DNA of 64,000 nt, from the NCBI RefSeq assembly GCF_000143685.1, contig NC_014328.1, forward strand, positions 3,286,001 through 3,350,000, written 5' to 3'. The notes below the pieces were generated by a model. The model saw only the letters and a program-made list of their open reading frames with translations, ran no database searches and was not told the origin of the DNA. This document shows, one piece after another, positions 37,031 to 45,904 of the stretch. Within the stretch, counting starts at the first letter, position 1, and each line of letters opens with the position of its first letter. A program made the translations under genes and the position numbers. The DNA comes from Clostridium ljungdahlii DSM 13528. Its GTDB lineage: Bacteria > Bacillota > Clostridia > Clostridiales > Clostridiaceae.

Positions 37031-37999
37031 TTAAACTTTCTTCTTATTAACTCTGTAACCAGTTTTAAAATCCACTATATTCTTTAATGGCTGCTGATTT
37101 TTAAAATATTCAAGATTTTCAATACTTATGTTAACAATTCTTCTTAAAGTTTCTGGAAGATGAAAAAATCCTGATATGTGAGGAGTAATAACAACCCCTG
37201 GGGCATCCCATAATCTATGTTCAGATGGCAGCGGTTCTGGCTGCGTTACATCAAGACCTGCTCCACCAATAACTCCATTTTCAAGGGCATCGCATAAATC
37301 TTCAGTACATACACAGTTTCCTCTTCCTACATTAAGAATGATTGCATCTTTCCTCATTAAATTAAACTTATCCTTATTAAACAAATGATAAGTATCCTTT
37401 GTTCCTGGAAGACTCAAAGCCACTATATCAGCTTTAGGCAAAAGTTCATCCAGAGCCTCCATTGTATATAATTCATCAATATATTCCGGTTTTTGTCCTT
37501 TGGTCCTTTTTATACCTATAGTATAACTTCCAAGTGCTTTCATCTTCCTTGCAAAATCTCCTCCAATATTACCAAGTCCTACAACTAATGTAGTACTTCC
37601 TTCTATTGAAGTAACATTTCCTTCATCTTTCCACAGATGCTTTTTCTGATTTATATAATATAAGTTCAGCTTCTTTTTAATTTCAAGCAGCATACCCAGC
37701 ATATGTTCAGATATTGCAAGACCATAGGCACCTGATGCATTTGTAAGATATGCTCCTTCAGGAATTACACCAGCTTCGCAATATCCATCAGTACCTGCAC
37801 TGTTTAACTGAAGCCATTTAAGCTTTTTACTTCCATTTATGTATTCTGGAGGAACATTTCCAATAATTATATCAGCACTTTTTACAATTTCATCGCTAAT
37901 TTCTTTATTTGATATAAAAATATACTCCGCTTCTGGCATTTTTGCTTGAAGTCTTTCTTTTTCATCTTCATTTAGCGGAATCACAACTAAAATCCTCAT
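37031..37999 (-). CDS. D-isomer-specific 2-hydroxyacid dehydrogenase
   Basis: A 322-residue NAD(P)H-dependent dehydrogenase. The NAD-binding motif is LVVGLGNIGGDFARKMKALG near residue 140; the catalytic Arg is in LNVGRGNCV, the Glu in VTQPEPLP, and the His in VITPHISGF. The pattern fits the group reducing or oxidising D-2-hydroxyacids such as glyoxylate/hydroxypyruvate-like substrates; the specific substrate is unknown. ATG 37999 follows GGAAGTGG; the upstream GTG is part of that site. Monocistronic. Confidence 0.9.
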   Translation of the reverse strand: MRILVVIPLNEDEKERLQAKMPEAEYIFISNKEISDEIVKSADIIIGNVPPEYINGSKKLKWLQLNSAGTDGYCEAGVIPEGAYLTNASGAYGLAISEHMLGMLLEIKKKLNLYYINQKKHLWKDEGNVTSIEGSTTLVVGLGNIGGDFARKMKALGSYTIGIKRTKGQKPEYIDELYTMEALDELLPKADIVALSLPGTKDTYHLFNKDKFNLMRKDAIILNVGRGNCVCTEDLCDALENGVIGGAGLDVTQPEPLPSEHRLWDAPGVVITPHISGFFHLPETLRRIVNISIENLEYFKNQQPLKNIVDFKTGYRVNKKKV

Positions 38000-38202
38000 A
38001 TCTACCACTTCCTTATAACATCCATTATACTACAATGCAATTAGCAATTTAATAAATCTTTCCCTAGTGAAATATGAAATATTTTACTATATATGGTATC
38101 TATTCATCTTGTTCTGCTGAATTTATATAAATTTTCCCCTACTCTCCCATACGAAATTTTGGTCTAATATTAAAATAATGCGAAGCAAAGCTGTTGAAAA
38201 TA

Positions 38203-38323
38203 ACAAAGTTCAAATAACAAAGAACAAATAAAGATGATTTCCATCGTACCTCAGGAAATCTATAATTTAAATATTTTCTGACGTTAGAAAGAAAATTATC
38301 CTTATTTGATATTTGAACTTTGT
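38203..38323. repeat. 121-bp repeat element with terminal inverted repeats, copy 2
   Basis: Same length as copy 1 (6767-6887) but inverted, with about nine differences. It begins ACAAAGTTCAAATAAC and ends TTGAACTTTGT. The internal hairpin (GATTTCC / GGAAATC with TGAGGTACGA on the opposite strand) is unchanged. A flank GCGAAGCAAAGC at 38180 is shared, inverted, with copy 3. Confidence 0.8.
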
Positions 38324-38337
38324 TCTTTGTTATTTAA

Positions 38338-38358
38338 AAAAATTGCTTCGCAATTTTT
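38338..38358 (-). terminator. terminator of the sensor kinase gene
   Basis: Perfect 9-bp stem AAAAATTGC / GCAATTTTT with a 3-nt loop, running into T on the minus strand, about 28 bp behind the kinase stop codon. Confidence 0.65.
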
Positions 38359-38386
38359 CTAAACTGCAAAAGTTGAGTCACTAACA

Positions 38387-39787
38387 TTATATCTCAAACT
38401 CAATTTCTATGCTTGTACCAACATTCAACTTACTTTTTACATTAATTTTTCCACCATGTGCTTCTATTATTTGCTTTGCAATTGCCATTCCAAGGCCTGA
38501 ACCTTTAACACTTACTGAACTACTAGTCCCCCTATAGTATCTTTCAAAAAGCTTTTTCACTTCCTCTTCTGACATACCCTTTCCATTATCCTCAATATTT
38601 ATATATATTTTATCTTCCTTTTTTATAGAAACTCTTATTTCAGTATCGGGACTATTGTGAATTACTGAATTATAAATCAAATTAGTGAAAGCTCTCTTAA
38701 AAAGTATATTGTCAAAATTAAAATCTATAATATCTTTTACACAGTTAAAAATAATGTTTCTTTTTTCATATTTAGGATTATTCAATATACTTATAATTAC
38801 TTCCTTGAGCAAACGCACTAAATTTTCATTTTCACGATTTATAGGAAGCATTCCATTTTTCAATTGATAGGTAAAATTCAAATTTTCAACTATGCTCTCT
38901 AAATTTTCTGCATTTCTAAGTATTGTTTTTCCATACTTTTTTGCATCCTGAGATGTAACATCATACTTAGGATCACTCAATATTTCCGCATAACCTTTTA
39001 TTGGCGATAGTGGAGTTTTTAAATCATGTGAAATATTGGCTATCCATTCCTCCCTTAAAGTTTGATTCTTTTTTCTTTCATCTTCGCTGGCTTTAAGTTT
39101 ACTATCTAAAATATTAAGGCTGCATTTTATATCCTTATACGTTCCTTTTTCCTTCATAGGAATATAATCATTTGAAGCAAGTCTTCTTATGCCTGATGTT
39201 ATATTTAATAATGTACGATTCATCCATATACCATAAACTGCAGCAATAAGTATAAGTAATATAAATAATGCCAATATAACAAACTTTATCTTTAAAACTT
39301 TGTTATAATTCATATATAAGGTTATTTTTGATATTTTCACAGGAAACCCCATGATATACGTCCACTTTTGTCCACAGTTATTGACACTTCCGACAAATAT
39401 AGTATGTTTTCCTGCACTATCTCCATTTTTATATAACTGAACAATATCTATTGGAGAATAATGTTTTGGGGCACTTTTAGGCTCATTATATTCTAAAGTT
39501 ACATCTCCATTTTTATCAGCAATTTGAAAAGAAAGCTTGTACTTTTTTAATTCACCTACTACTGAATCTGTGAGCTTTGGTTTACCTTTATCAAAACTAA
39601 TTTTTTTATAAAAATTAGATGTAAAATATGCAGGCCAGCTGCTCCAGTTAGCATAACTATTCTCACTGCTTATATTAACATTTAATAGATAAAGCCCTAT
39701 TCCTAAAAAAATTGAAATTAAAATTAGAAAGGCAATAAAAAATTTAAAATATAAATTAAATATTACCTTGTATCCTGACTTTTTCAT
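38387..39787 (-). CDS. membrane sensor histidine kinase
   Basis: About 466 residues. TM1 near 10-32 (VIFNLYFKFFIAFLILISIFL-like), an extracytoplasmic domain of about 130 residues, TM2 near 165-190 (FVILALFILLILIAAVYGIW), then HisKA with ISHDLKTPLSPIKGY and an HATPase_c (NLIYNSVIHN, DNGKGM, GSGLGMAIAK). It lies right behind its OmpR-type partner. Unlike true BceS kinases, it has a large external sensor domain, so it may sense the peptide itself. ATG 39796 is possible, but the spacing from AGAGG favours 39787. Confidence 0.9.
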   Translation of the reverse strand: MKKSGYKVIFNLYFKFFIAFLILISIFLGIGLYLLNVNISSENSYANWSSWPAYFTSNFYKKISFDKGKPKLTDSVVGELKKYKLSFQIADKNGDVTLEYNEPKSAPKHYSPIDIVQLYKNGDSAGKHTIFVGSVNNCGQKWTYIMGFPVKISKITLYMNYNKVLKIKFVILALFILLILIAAVYGIWMNRTLLNITSGIRRLASNDYIPMKEKGTYKDIKCSLNILDSKLKASEDERKKNQTLREEWIANISHDLKTPLSPIKGYAEILSDPKYDVTSQDAKKYGKTILRNAENLESIVENLNFTYQLKNGMLPINRENENLVRLLKEVIISILNNPKYEKRNIIFNCVKDIIDFNFDNILFKRAFTNLIYNSVIHNSPDTEIRVSIKKEDKIYINIEDNGKGMSEEEVKKLFERYYRGTSSSVSVKGSGLGMAIAKQIIEAHGGKINVKSKLNVGTSIEIEFEI

Positions 39788-39788
39788 C

Positions 39789-40517
39789 CTATTCATTCCT
39801 CTTTACAAGTTTGTATCCAAGTCCTATTACAGTAACTATAATTTCCGGTTTAGAAGGATTTTTCTCAAGCTTTTCTCTTAAATGTCTTATATGAACGGAG
39901 ATTGTATTATCATATCCAAAATAATCATCTCCCCATACTACCTCACATAATCTTTCCTTATTGACTATTTTATTTGAGTTTTCTGCCAGATATAAAAGAA
40001 GCTTATATTCCTTTGCTGTAAGTTTTACTTCTGAACCATCCTTATATACCTGACTGTGCAACTTATCAATAGTAATGCTGCCAATGATTATATTCTCATT
40101 TTCACTACTTTTAACTTCCTTTATACCGTCATACTGCTGTCTTCTAAGCTGTGCCTTAATGCGAAAGGCAATTTCTCTTGGACTAAAGGGTTTGGTAATG
40201 TAGTCATCCCCTCCCATACTCAGTCCAACAATTTTATCAACATCACTATTTTTTGCAGATAAAAATAAAATTGGACAGTAAGAAAATTGTCTTATCCTTT
40301 TACATACCTCTATTCCATCAATATCTGGAAGCATTATATCAAGTACTACTATATCAGTCCTTTCACTCTGGCATATTTTCACACCATCCAAACCACAATG
40401 AGCTTTTTTGATATTCTTAAATCCTTCCTTTAATAAAATATCCTCTATTAAATCCGTTATATCTTCTTCATCATCTATAAGTAATATTTTTTTATCTGTA
40501 TTACTTACTAAATCCAC
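39789..40517 (-). CDS. OmpR-family response regulator
   Basis: A 242-residue regulator: receiver (1-120; LLIDDEEDITD, phospho-acceptor in VVLDIMLPDIDG, LSAK, ITKPFSPRE) and a winged-helix DNA-binding domain (KLTAKEYKLLLYLAENSNKIVNKERLCEVVWGDDYFGYDNTISVHIRHLREKLE, given in part). The start is GTG 40517 with AGGGGTG upstream. It stands 36 bp behind the ABC permease gene and most likely regulates this very transporter operon. Confidence 0.9.
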   Translation of the reverse strand: MDLVSNTDKKILLIDDEEDITDLIEDILLKEGFKNIKKAHCGLDGVKICQSERTDIVVLDIMLPDIDGIEVCKRIRQFSYCPILFLSAKNSDVDKIVGLSMGGDDYITKPFSPREIAFRIKAQLRRQQYDGIKEVKSSENENIIIGSITIDKLHSQVYKDGSEVKLTAKEYKLLLYLAENSNKIVNKERLCEVVWGDDYFGYDNTISVHIRHLREKLEKNPSKPEIIVTVIGLGYKLVKRNE

Positions 40518-40553
40518 CCCAAAACACCCCTTTTATTATTGAACTCAATAATA

Positions 40554-42536
40554 TTAGTATACAGTATTTTTTGTTATGATTTTCATATAGGATTTAACAG
40601 AAAGAAGATAAAAACATAAATAAATTACTACATATACTCCCATTGTCATACCCATCCATTCCATCTGTGTTATTGAAAAGCCGCAGAGATATTTCATATA
40701 GGCCACAAGTGGAAATATACTATGAAGAATACCAAATAAAAGCGGCATTAAAAAAATAAATCCCAGTTGTTTTGATATAATTCTTAAAGTTTCTTTTTTG
40801 GTTAAACCTATTTTTGAAAGTACAGAATACCTATTCTTATCTTCATAAGCTTCTGTTAACTGTTTATAATACATTATACTTCCAGTGGAAACAACAAAGA
40901 GAATACCTAGGAATGCACCTATAAACACATAGCTTCCATACAAAGTATGAACCTCGGTATACATATCATAGTAAGAAGAAAAAGTTTTGTCCTTTGGCAT
41001 CATTTGAGAAGTCTCTGTAACAACACTTCCACTTTTTAATGCATTATCAAAATTATATGCTCTTATAACAGTTGTATTATTTCTATTATCATTTAAAAGC
41101 TTATTAAAAAATGTATCTGGTACTACTATAGTTGTTTTTTCAAATTTAACTCCTAAAACACATTTCTTACTTGAGTCGGAGATATCAAGTTTATAAGCTT
41201 TCCTCCCAATAGTTGCATTAAGCTCATCACCTGCTAGTCTCCCTCTTGCTTCAGCTGAATTACTTACTTCAATGAAAAAACATTGATTTTCTTTATTAAT
41301 TTTAATATTCTTAGCTCTATCCACAATATCTGTACCATCATTAAAACCTGAATTATTTACAATATCCTTGTATTCAGATGCAGACATTACAAACATATCA
41401 AAAGGAGCCTTTAAATCTTTCTCAAAAGGGCCCTTATATTTTTGTGTAAGCCCACTTCCATTTATCATTACAATATCTGTCTTATAAGTTGTTTTAATTT
41501 CTTTATGATTATTAATAACAGCTTCAACTTTTTTATTTAATTCCTGGCTGCCGCTTTGGTACATTATTGAAAACGGACATCCACTTGGTGCAACTTTATT
41601 AAGTGTCAAATTAAGACTGAAAGTAAAACATAATGCTGTGATGGCAACAGCAGATACAACAGCTATGGTTGCCAGAAGATTAGAATTTCCTTTAATTCTG
41701 TAGATTATTTGAGATACTCCTATTAAATTTTCTCCTTTATAATAAGCTTTTTTATTTTTCTCAAATAGCTTAAAGATATAAATTATGAAATTGTTGAACA
41801 ATATATAAGTTCCTGCAACAACAAGCATCATTATAAGGAGACCTTTGTATAACATCTGGGCTCCACCAGACTCCAAATTCATTTTTAATACACCAATATA
41901 TCCGCCAATAACCATTATTAATGATAATAATGCTAAAACTCTAGAAAATTTAGGTTTCTTCTCTCCTTCCTTAGCCGCATGTATAAGCTCTATAAGCCTA
42001 AACTTATATATTATTCCGTAAGCTTTTATGGAGTTTAACAAAAATATAATCATAAAAACAAAAATCGTCATTACTATAGCTCTAATATCAAAGGTATATT
42101 GTATTGGCTTGTTTGATTTCATACATACATTAAGTATTTTTAAGAAGAACCTGGAGGTAAATGCTCCTAAGGGTACACCAACAATTAAGGCTAATATTCC
42201 TAGAAAGATATTTTCAAAGAACATCAGTGTGCCTATTTCTTTCTTCTTCATACCAAGTAGTGAATATATAGCAACTTCTTTCTTTTTATTTTTTATAAAA
42301 AAGCTGTTAGCATAGCCTATGAAAATGGCTGAAAATATTATAACTACAAAAGCTGCAGCTTTAAAAATAGCACCAACCTTAACCTTGCTTGAGCTAAATA
42401 ATTGTATTTCGTGATTATAGTATATGGAATAAAATATCATGAGGATAAAAACTGAAGTTACCGTACTTATAAAATAAGAAACATAATTTTTAAAGTTGTG
42501 TTTTACATTGTTTATTCCAAGATTAAATAGTGTCAC
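40554..42536 (-). CDS. FtsX-like ABC transporter permease, BceB type
   Basis: A 660-residue permease. Ten transmembrane segments are arranged as in BceB: FtsX core near 55-240 (IGYANSFFIKNKKKEVAIYSLLGMKKKEIGTLMFFEN), a large extracellular domain of about 200 residues (roughly 300-520) and a second FtsX core at the end (YYKQLTEAYEDKNRYSVLSKIGLTKKET). Such permeases detoxify antimicrobial peptides such as bacitracin or lantibiotics. The reading frame opens at 42545, but GTG 42536 (VTLFNLGINNVKHNFKNY) matches the family start and is spaced properly from GGGGG. It overlaps the ATPase gene. Confidence 0.9.
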   Translation of the reverse strand: MTLFNLGINNVKHNFKNYVSYFISTVTSVFILMIFYSIYYNHEIQLFSSSKVKVGAIFKAAAFVVIIFSAIFIGYANSFFIKNKKKEVAIYSLLGMKKKEIGTLMFFENIFLGILALIVGVPLGAFTSRFFLKILNVCMKSNKPIQYTFDIRAIVMTIFVFMIIFLLNSIKAYGIIYKFRLIELIHAAKEGEKKPKFSRVLALLSLIMVIGGYIGVLKMNLESGGAQMLYKGLLIMMLVVAGTYILFNNFIIYIFKLFEKNKKAYYKGENLIGVSQIIYRIKGNSNLLATIAVVSAVAITALCFTFSLNLTLNKVAPSGCPFSIMYQSGSQELNKKVEAVINNHKEIKTTYKTDIVMINGSGLTQKYKGPFEKDLKAPFDMFVMSASEYKDIVNNSGFNDGTDIVDRAKNIKINKENQCFFIEVSNSAEARGRLAGDELNATIGRKAYKLDISDSSKKCVLGVKFEKTTIVVPDTFFNKLLNDNRNNTTVIRAYNFDNALKSGSVVTETSQMMPKDKTFSSYYDMYTEVHTLYGSYVFIGAFLGILFVVSTGSIMYYKQLTEAYEDKNRYSVLSKIGLTKKETLRIISKQLGFIFLMPLLFGILHSIFPLVAYMKYLCGFSITQMEWMGMTMGVYVVIYLCFYLLSVKSYMKIITKNTVY

Positions 42537-43290
42537 TTTCAGCACCCCCTACTTTAGCAAGAGTGCTTAGTATTTTATTATAGAAATCTTTTCTACTGCC
42601 TGTTTTCTCAATCTCAGTATCAAGTACTCCATCCTTTATAAATATAATTCTTTCACAGTAGCTTGCTGCAAATGCATCATGAGTTACCATAACAATTGTG
42701 GCTCCATTTTCCTTATTTAATAAAGAAAGATTGTTTAAAAGTTCTGTTGAAGATTTTGAATCCAGTGCTCCTGTAGGCTCATCTGCAAATACTATTTCTG
42801 GATCAGTTATTATAGCTCTTGCAGCTGCCGCCCTTTGCTTTTGACCTCCTGAAACTTCATAAGGATATTTTCCTAATATGTCTTCAATATTCAAGATGCC
42901 GCTAATTTTTTTTAATTTTTCTTCCATGGATGCCACATCTACCTTAGATAAGGAAAGTGGTAAAATAATATTTTCTTTTAAGGTTAAAGTATCAAGAAGA
43001 TTGTAGTCTTGAAAAATAAATCCAAGCTGTTTTCTTCTAAACATTGATAATTCATCTTCATTAAGATTTAAAAAACTTTTGCCATTAAGTTCAATTGTGC
43101 CTGATGTTGGAGTATCAATGGTTGATATTACATTTAATAATGTGGATTTACCTGCTCCTGAAGGTCCCATAATTCCAAGAAATTCACCCTTTTGAACAGA
43201 AAAGCTCACTCCATTTAGTGCATTTGATTTACTTCCACCATGTTTTGAACCATACACCTTTTTTACATCTCTAACTTCCATTATATTCAT
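42523..43290 (-). CDS. ABC transporter ATP-binding protein, BceA type
   Basis: A 255-residue ATPase of the MacB/BceA (peptide-resistance) class. Walker A GPSGAGKST near residue 41, Q-loop FIFQDYNLLDTLT, signature VSGGQKQRAAAARA, Walker B IVFADEPTGALD and the switch His in MVTHD are intact. It is the first gene of a four-gene operon: ATPase, permease, response regulator, sensor kinase. ATG 43290 follows GGAGG with 8-nt spacing. Confidence 0.92.
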   Translation of the reverse strand: MNIMEVRDVKKVYGSKHGGSKSNALNGVSFSVQKGEFLGIMGPSGAGKSTLLNVISTIDTPTSGTIELNGKSFLNLNEDELSMFRRKQLGFIFQDYNLLDTLTLKENIILPLSLSKVDVASMEEKLKKISGILNIEDILGKYPYEVSGGQKQRAAAARAIITDPEIVFADEPTGALDSKSSTELLNNLSLLNKENGATIVMVTHDAFAASYCERIIFIKDGVLDTEIEKTGSRKDFYNKILSTLAKVGGAESDTI

Positions 43291-43415
43291 TAAGATTTCC
43301 TCCTGTATTTAACTTCAGTTAGATTGTATATGTATGAGTTTAAGGTGGATTTAATATGATCTTAATTTCATCTTAAGTTTGTTTTGACTTACCCAGTTTC
43401 AATTATTGCCATAAG

Positions 43416-43459
43416 AAAAAGATAGCAAAACCTTGGCACTAGGTTTTTGCTATCTTTTT
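43416..43459. terminator. terminator behind the rlmD-like remnant
   Basis: AAAAAGATAGCAAAACC pairs with GGTTTTTGCTATCTTTTT across a 9-nt loop. It looks like the terminator of the decayed gene whose tail ends at 43479. Confidence 0.8.
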
Positions 43460-43478
43460 AGTTATACGGCTTATATTT

Positions 43479-43547
43479 TTACCTTTTTAGTAATAAATAG
43501 ATCTTCATATGTGATGCATGTGGAAATGCTTCATATTGTATAAATAA
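43479..43547 (-). pseudogene. C-terminal tail of an RlmD/TrmA-type RNA methyltransferase
   Basis: Reading the minus strand gives LFIQYEAFPHASHMKIYLLLKR then TAA at 43479. The pattern FPHxxHxxxxxxLL is the end of 23S rRNA (uracil-C5)-methyltransferases (typically DMFPHTHHVE...LL). An in-frame stop lies just upstream, so only the 3' end remains, with its terminator still behind it. The homology rests on about 20 residues. Confidence 0.4.
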
Positions 43548-43618
43548 TTATAAACTAAACCTGATTATAACAATTTGCATATCAGTTACAATTAAAGTTT
43601 TATGTTTTTTATCTATTA

Positions 43619-43935
43619 TCATTTGTTGCCACTTATAATTACTTCATTAAATTCTGGCTTAAACTTTTCAAAAGACTTCCTACTTTCTCTTGAAAACCAA
43701 AATAGCACTAGTTTATTCATCTTCTGAGCTTTAAAATTATAATCTATTAGTTGATGTATCATCTATACATCATATTTTTATCATTATTTAAATAAGTATT
43801 TTTATATTTTATTTTAAAAACAACATTTTCTACATTAATACTATCATTTTCTGCAATACTATCAAATCTACTATTGCTAATATTATAATCTTCAACATTA
43901 TATCCATAACCTTTTAAATATTTACTAATGACATA
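43619..43935 (-). pseudogene. frameshifted gene remnant behind the Gabija-like pair
   Basis: No start codon is left. One frame from 43935 reads VISKYLKGYGYNVEDYNISN, continues ...SRFDSIAENDSINVENVVFK, and stops at 43759; the next frame continues IHQLIDYNFKAQKMNKLVLF, ...WFSRESRKSFEKFKPEFNEV, and stops at 43619. The residue composition is clearly protein-like over about 100 codons. The product cannot be named. It lies 76 bp behind the helicase gene in the same direction, so it may be a lost member of the island. Confidence 0.5.
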
Positions 43936-44011
43936 CTAACAATACCCTTCAATTAAAATAACAATTTATAAAAATACTGTAAATAGTTATTTTATCATTT
44001 GAATAATTAAT

Positions 44012-45883
44012 TTACTTCCTTACTACTTTTGCGATTTTTGAGTTTTCTAACAAATCATAAAATTCATTAATATTTCTATGCCTTTGTACATTATTAAAAC
44101 CAACATTTCTATTTTTGCTAAAAGTAAAGCAAATATAACTTTTAGCTCTTGATAAAGCCACAAAAAATGCACACCTATCCTCCATTGGCTGCTTTTTGAA
44201 ATTCCAAAATGCACTATCTTCTAATCCTATAAAATATACCGAATCATATTCTAAACCTTTACTCTTATGAATAGTCATTATCGGTACAGAATGCAATCCT
44301 TTAAAGCTCTCCAAAGTTTTACTCCAATTTTTACCTACTTCTTCATATTCATTCCACAATAACGTTATTAGTTTCTCAACTGTATATTTAAAGCAGTCTT
44401 CTTGCATATATTGAGGATAAATTGATTTTAATGTACCTATATCACAAAAGTTTAAAATGCCATTTACAACATCTTCAAATAACTTTATATCATCACAACT
44501 ACTTAAATCTTCCCGATAACCTTTCAAAATATGGCTCAATTTACTCTCTTTCTCAATTAAGAAATCATAGTCACTATCTATTTGCTCTTTATAAGCAATA
44601 CTTAAGTAATCTACAAGATATTTCCAACTATCTGGTCTTTTATTATCAAAAATTAAACTTAGTACATTAATAATAAGTTTTGTTACAGGCTCTTTAATTA
44701 AATCTTGATAATCATTTTCTATCCTTGCTCTAATTCCTCTTTTTTTTAATTCTTCTATCAAATCTTTAGTATATTTTTCTGGTTTTTGTTTTGTTAAAAT
44801 ACAAGTATCATTTAACATGAAACCCGACTTATATTTTTTTTCAATACTCATTGCTACTACTTTTGCTTCATCGTGATAATCATTAAACTCATAAAGATAT
44901 ATTTCACCATCATTCTTATTCCATTTTTCAGAGCAAATTATTTCTTTAGTATCATCCCTTAATGATTCATACATCATTTTTTGCAATTGAACAAGTTTAG
45001 GTGCTGATCTATGGTTCATTAACAATAATTTTTCTACTGCAGAAAAATCAGAACAAAAATCATTAAATATATTTTTTAAAGCTCCAGCCCATAACATTAT
45101 TCTCTGTTTATTGTCACCAACAGCAGTCATATTGCAGTTTGAATTCATAAAACAAGTTTTCACCAAACAATATTGTATCTCAGTAGTATCTTGAAACTCA
45201 TCTAAAAACACATAAGAATAAGTACACCTTAAAGCATTTTTTATATACTTATTTGTTCTTATCATATATTCTGCTAACCTAGAAATCATTTGAAATGTAA
45301 GACAGGATTTAACATCTACTCCATTACCATTTAATAATAATTTCCATGCTCTTTCCGTTATATTTGTAGACTTACTTTTTTCTAATGGCAATGTCACACT
45401 CGAAAGCTGATCATAAAAATATTTCTTGAATTTAGAAATATTCTTGCCACTATTATTTACAAAACCAGATTTTTTAAATGAAAACTCAATACTTTTATCA
45501 TCATTCACAGCATAATTTTTACATGGTCTATATTCTTTCGGTAATCCTCTATAGAAATGATCAAGTAATTGTTTTGCAAAAGCATCATACGTCATAGAAT
45601 CAAATCTTTCCGCCTGCTCTTTTCCACAACGTTTTTCTACTCTCTCTTTTAAATTTTCTGCTGCATCTTTTTTAAAGCTTATTGCAAGAATTCTCCTTGG
45701 ATTATTGCATTTATTTGTTTGAAGAAGATAGCAAGCCTTCTGGGCTAGTAATTCTGTTTTTCCAGCACCTGGGCCTGCCACAACTAATACATTATTTTTT
45801 TCTTTTATTGCACTTAAGGCATTTTCTTCTAATACTATACCATCAGCTGGAAACCACTTATCCTCAGAAATTATTTTCTCCAT
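44012..45883 (-). CDS. gajB: UvrD/Rep-family helicase, Gabija GajB-like
   Basis: A 623-residue superfamily-1 helicase with all motifs: Walker A AGPGAGKT (36-43), motif Ia ILAISFKKDAAENLKERV, Walker B FLDEFQD (228-232), motif III VGDNKQRIMLWAGA, motif IV LLMNHRSAPKL, motif V PIMTIHKSKGLEYDSVYF and motif VI VALSRAK. It lies 21 bp behind an OLD-family nuclease gene in the same transcript. This order (OLD nuclease then UvrD helicase) is that of the Gabija anti-phage system, where GajB senses or processes DNA and activates GajA. The protein is longer than the reference GajB of about 490 residues. Confidence 0.85.
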   Translation of the reverse strand: MEKIISEDKWFPADGIVLEENALSAIKEKNNVLVVAGPGAGKTELLAQKACYLLQTNKCNNPRRILAISFKKDAAENLKERVEKRCGKEQAERFDSMTYDAFAKQLLDHFYRGLPKEYRPCKNYAVNDDKSIEFSFKKSGFVNNSGKNISKFKKYFYDQLSSVTLPLEKSKSTNITERAWKLLLNGNGVDVKSCLTFQMISRLAEYMIRTNKYIKNALRCTYSYVFLDEFQDTTEIQYCLVKTCFMNSNCNMTAVGDNKQRIMLWAGALKNIFNDFCSDFSAVEKLLLMNHRSAPKLVQLQKMMYESLRDDTKEIICSEKWNKNDGEIYLYEFNDYHDEAKVVAMSIEKKYKSGFMLNDTCILTKQKPEKYTKDLIEELKKRGIRARIENDYQDLIKEPVTKLIINVLSLIFDNKRPDSWKYLVDYLSIAYKEQIDSDYDFLIEKESKLSHILKGYREDLSSCDDIKLFEDVVNGILNFCDIGTLKSIYPQYMQEDCFKYTVEKLITLLWNEYEEVGKNWSKTLESFKGLHSVPIMTIHKSKGLEYDSVYFIGLEDSAFWNFKKQPMEDRCAFFVALSRAKSYICFTFSKNRNVGFNNVQRHRNINEFYDLLENSKIAKVVRK

Positions 45884-45904
45884 AACTAGAATTAACCTTC
45901 TTTC

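Larger units (their letters stand above)
43291..44011. other. 720-bp region with decayed gene remnants
   Basis: Between the Bce operon and the Gabija-like helicase gene. It holds the Bce promoter region, a terminator (43416-43459), a short rlmD-like tail (43479-43547) and a frameshifted remnant (43619-43935), all read on the minus strand. Confidence 0.6.
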
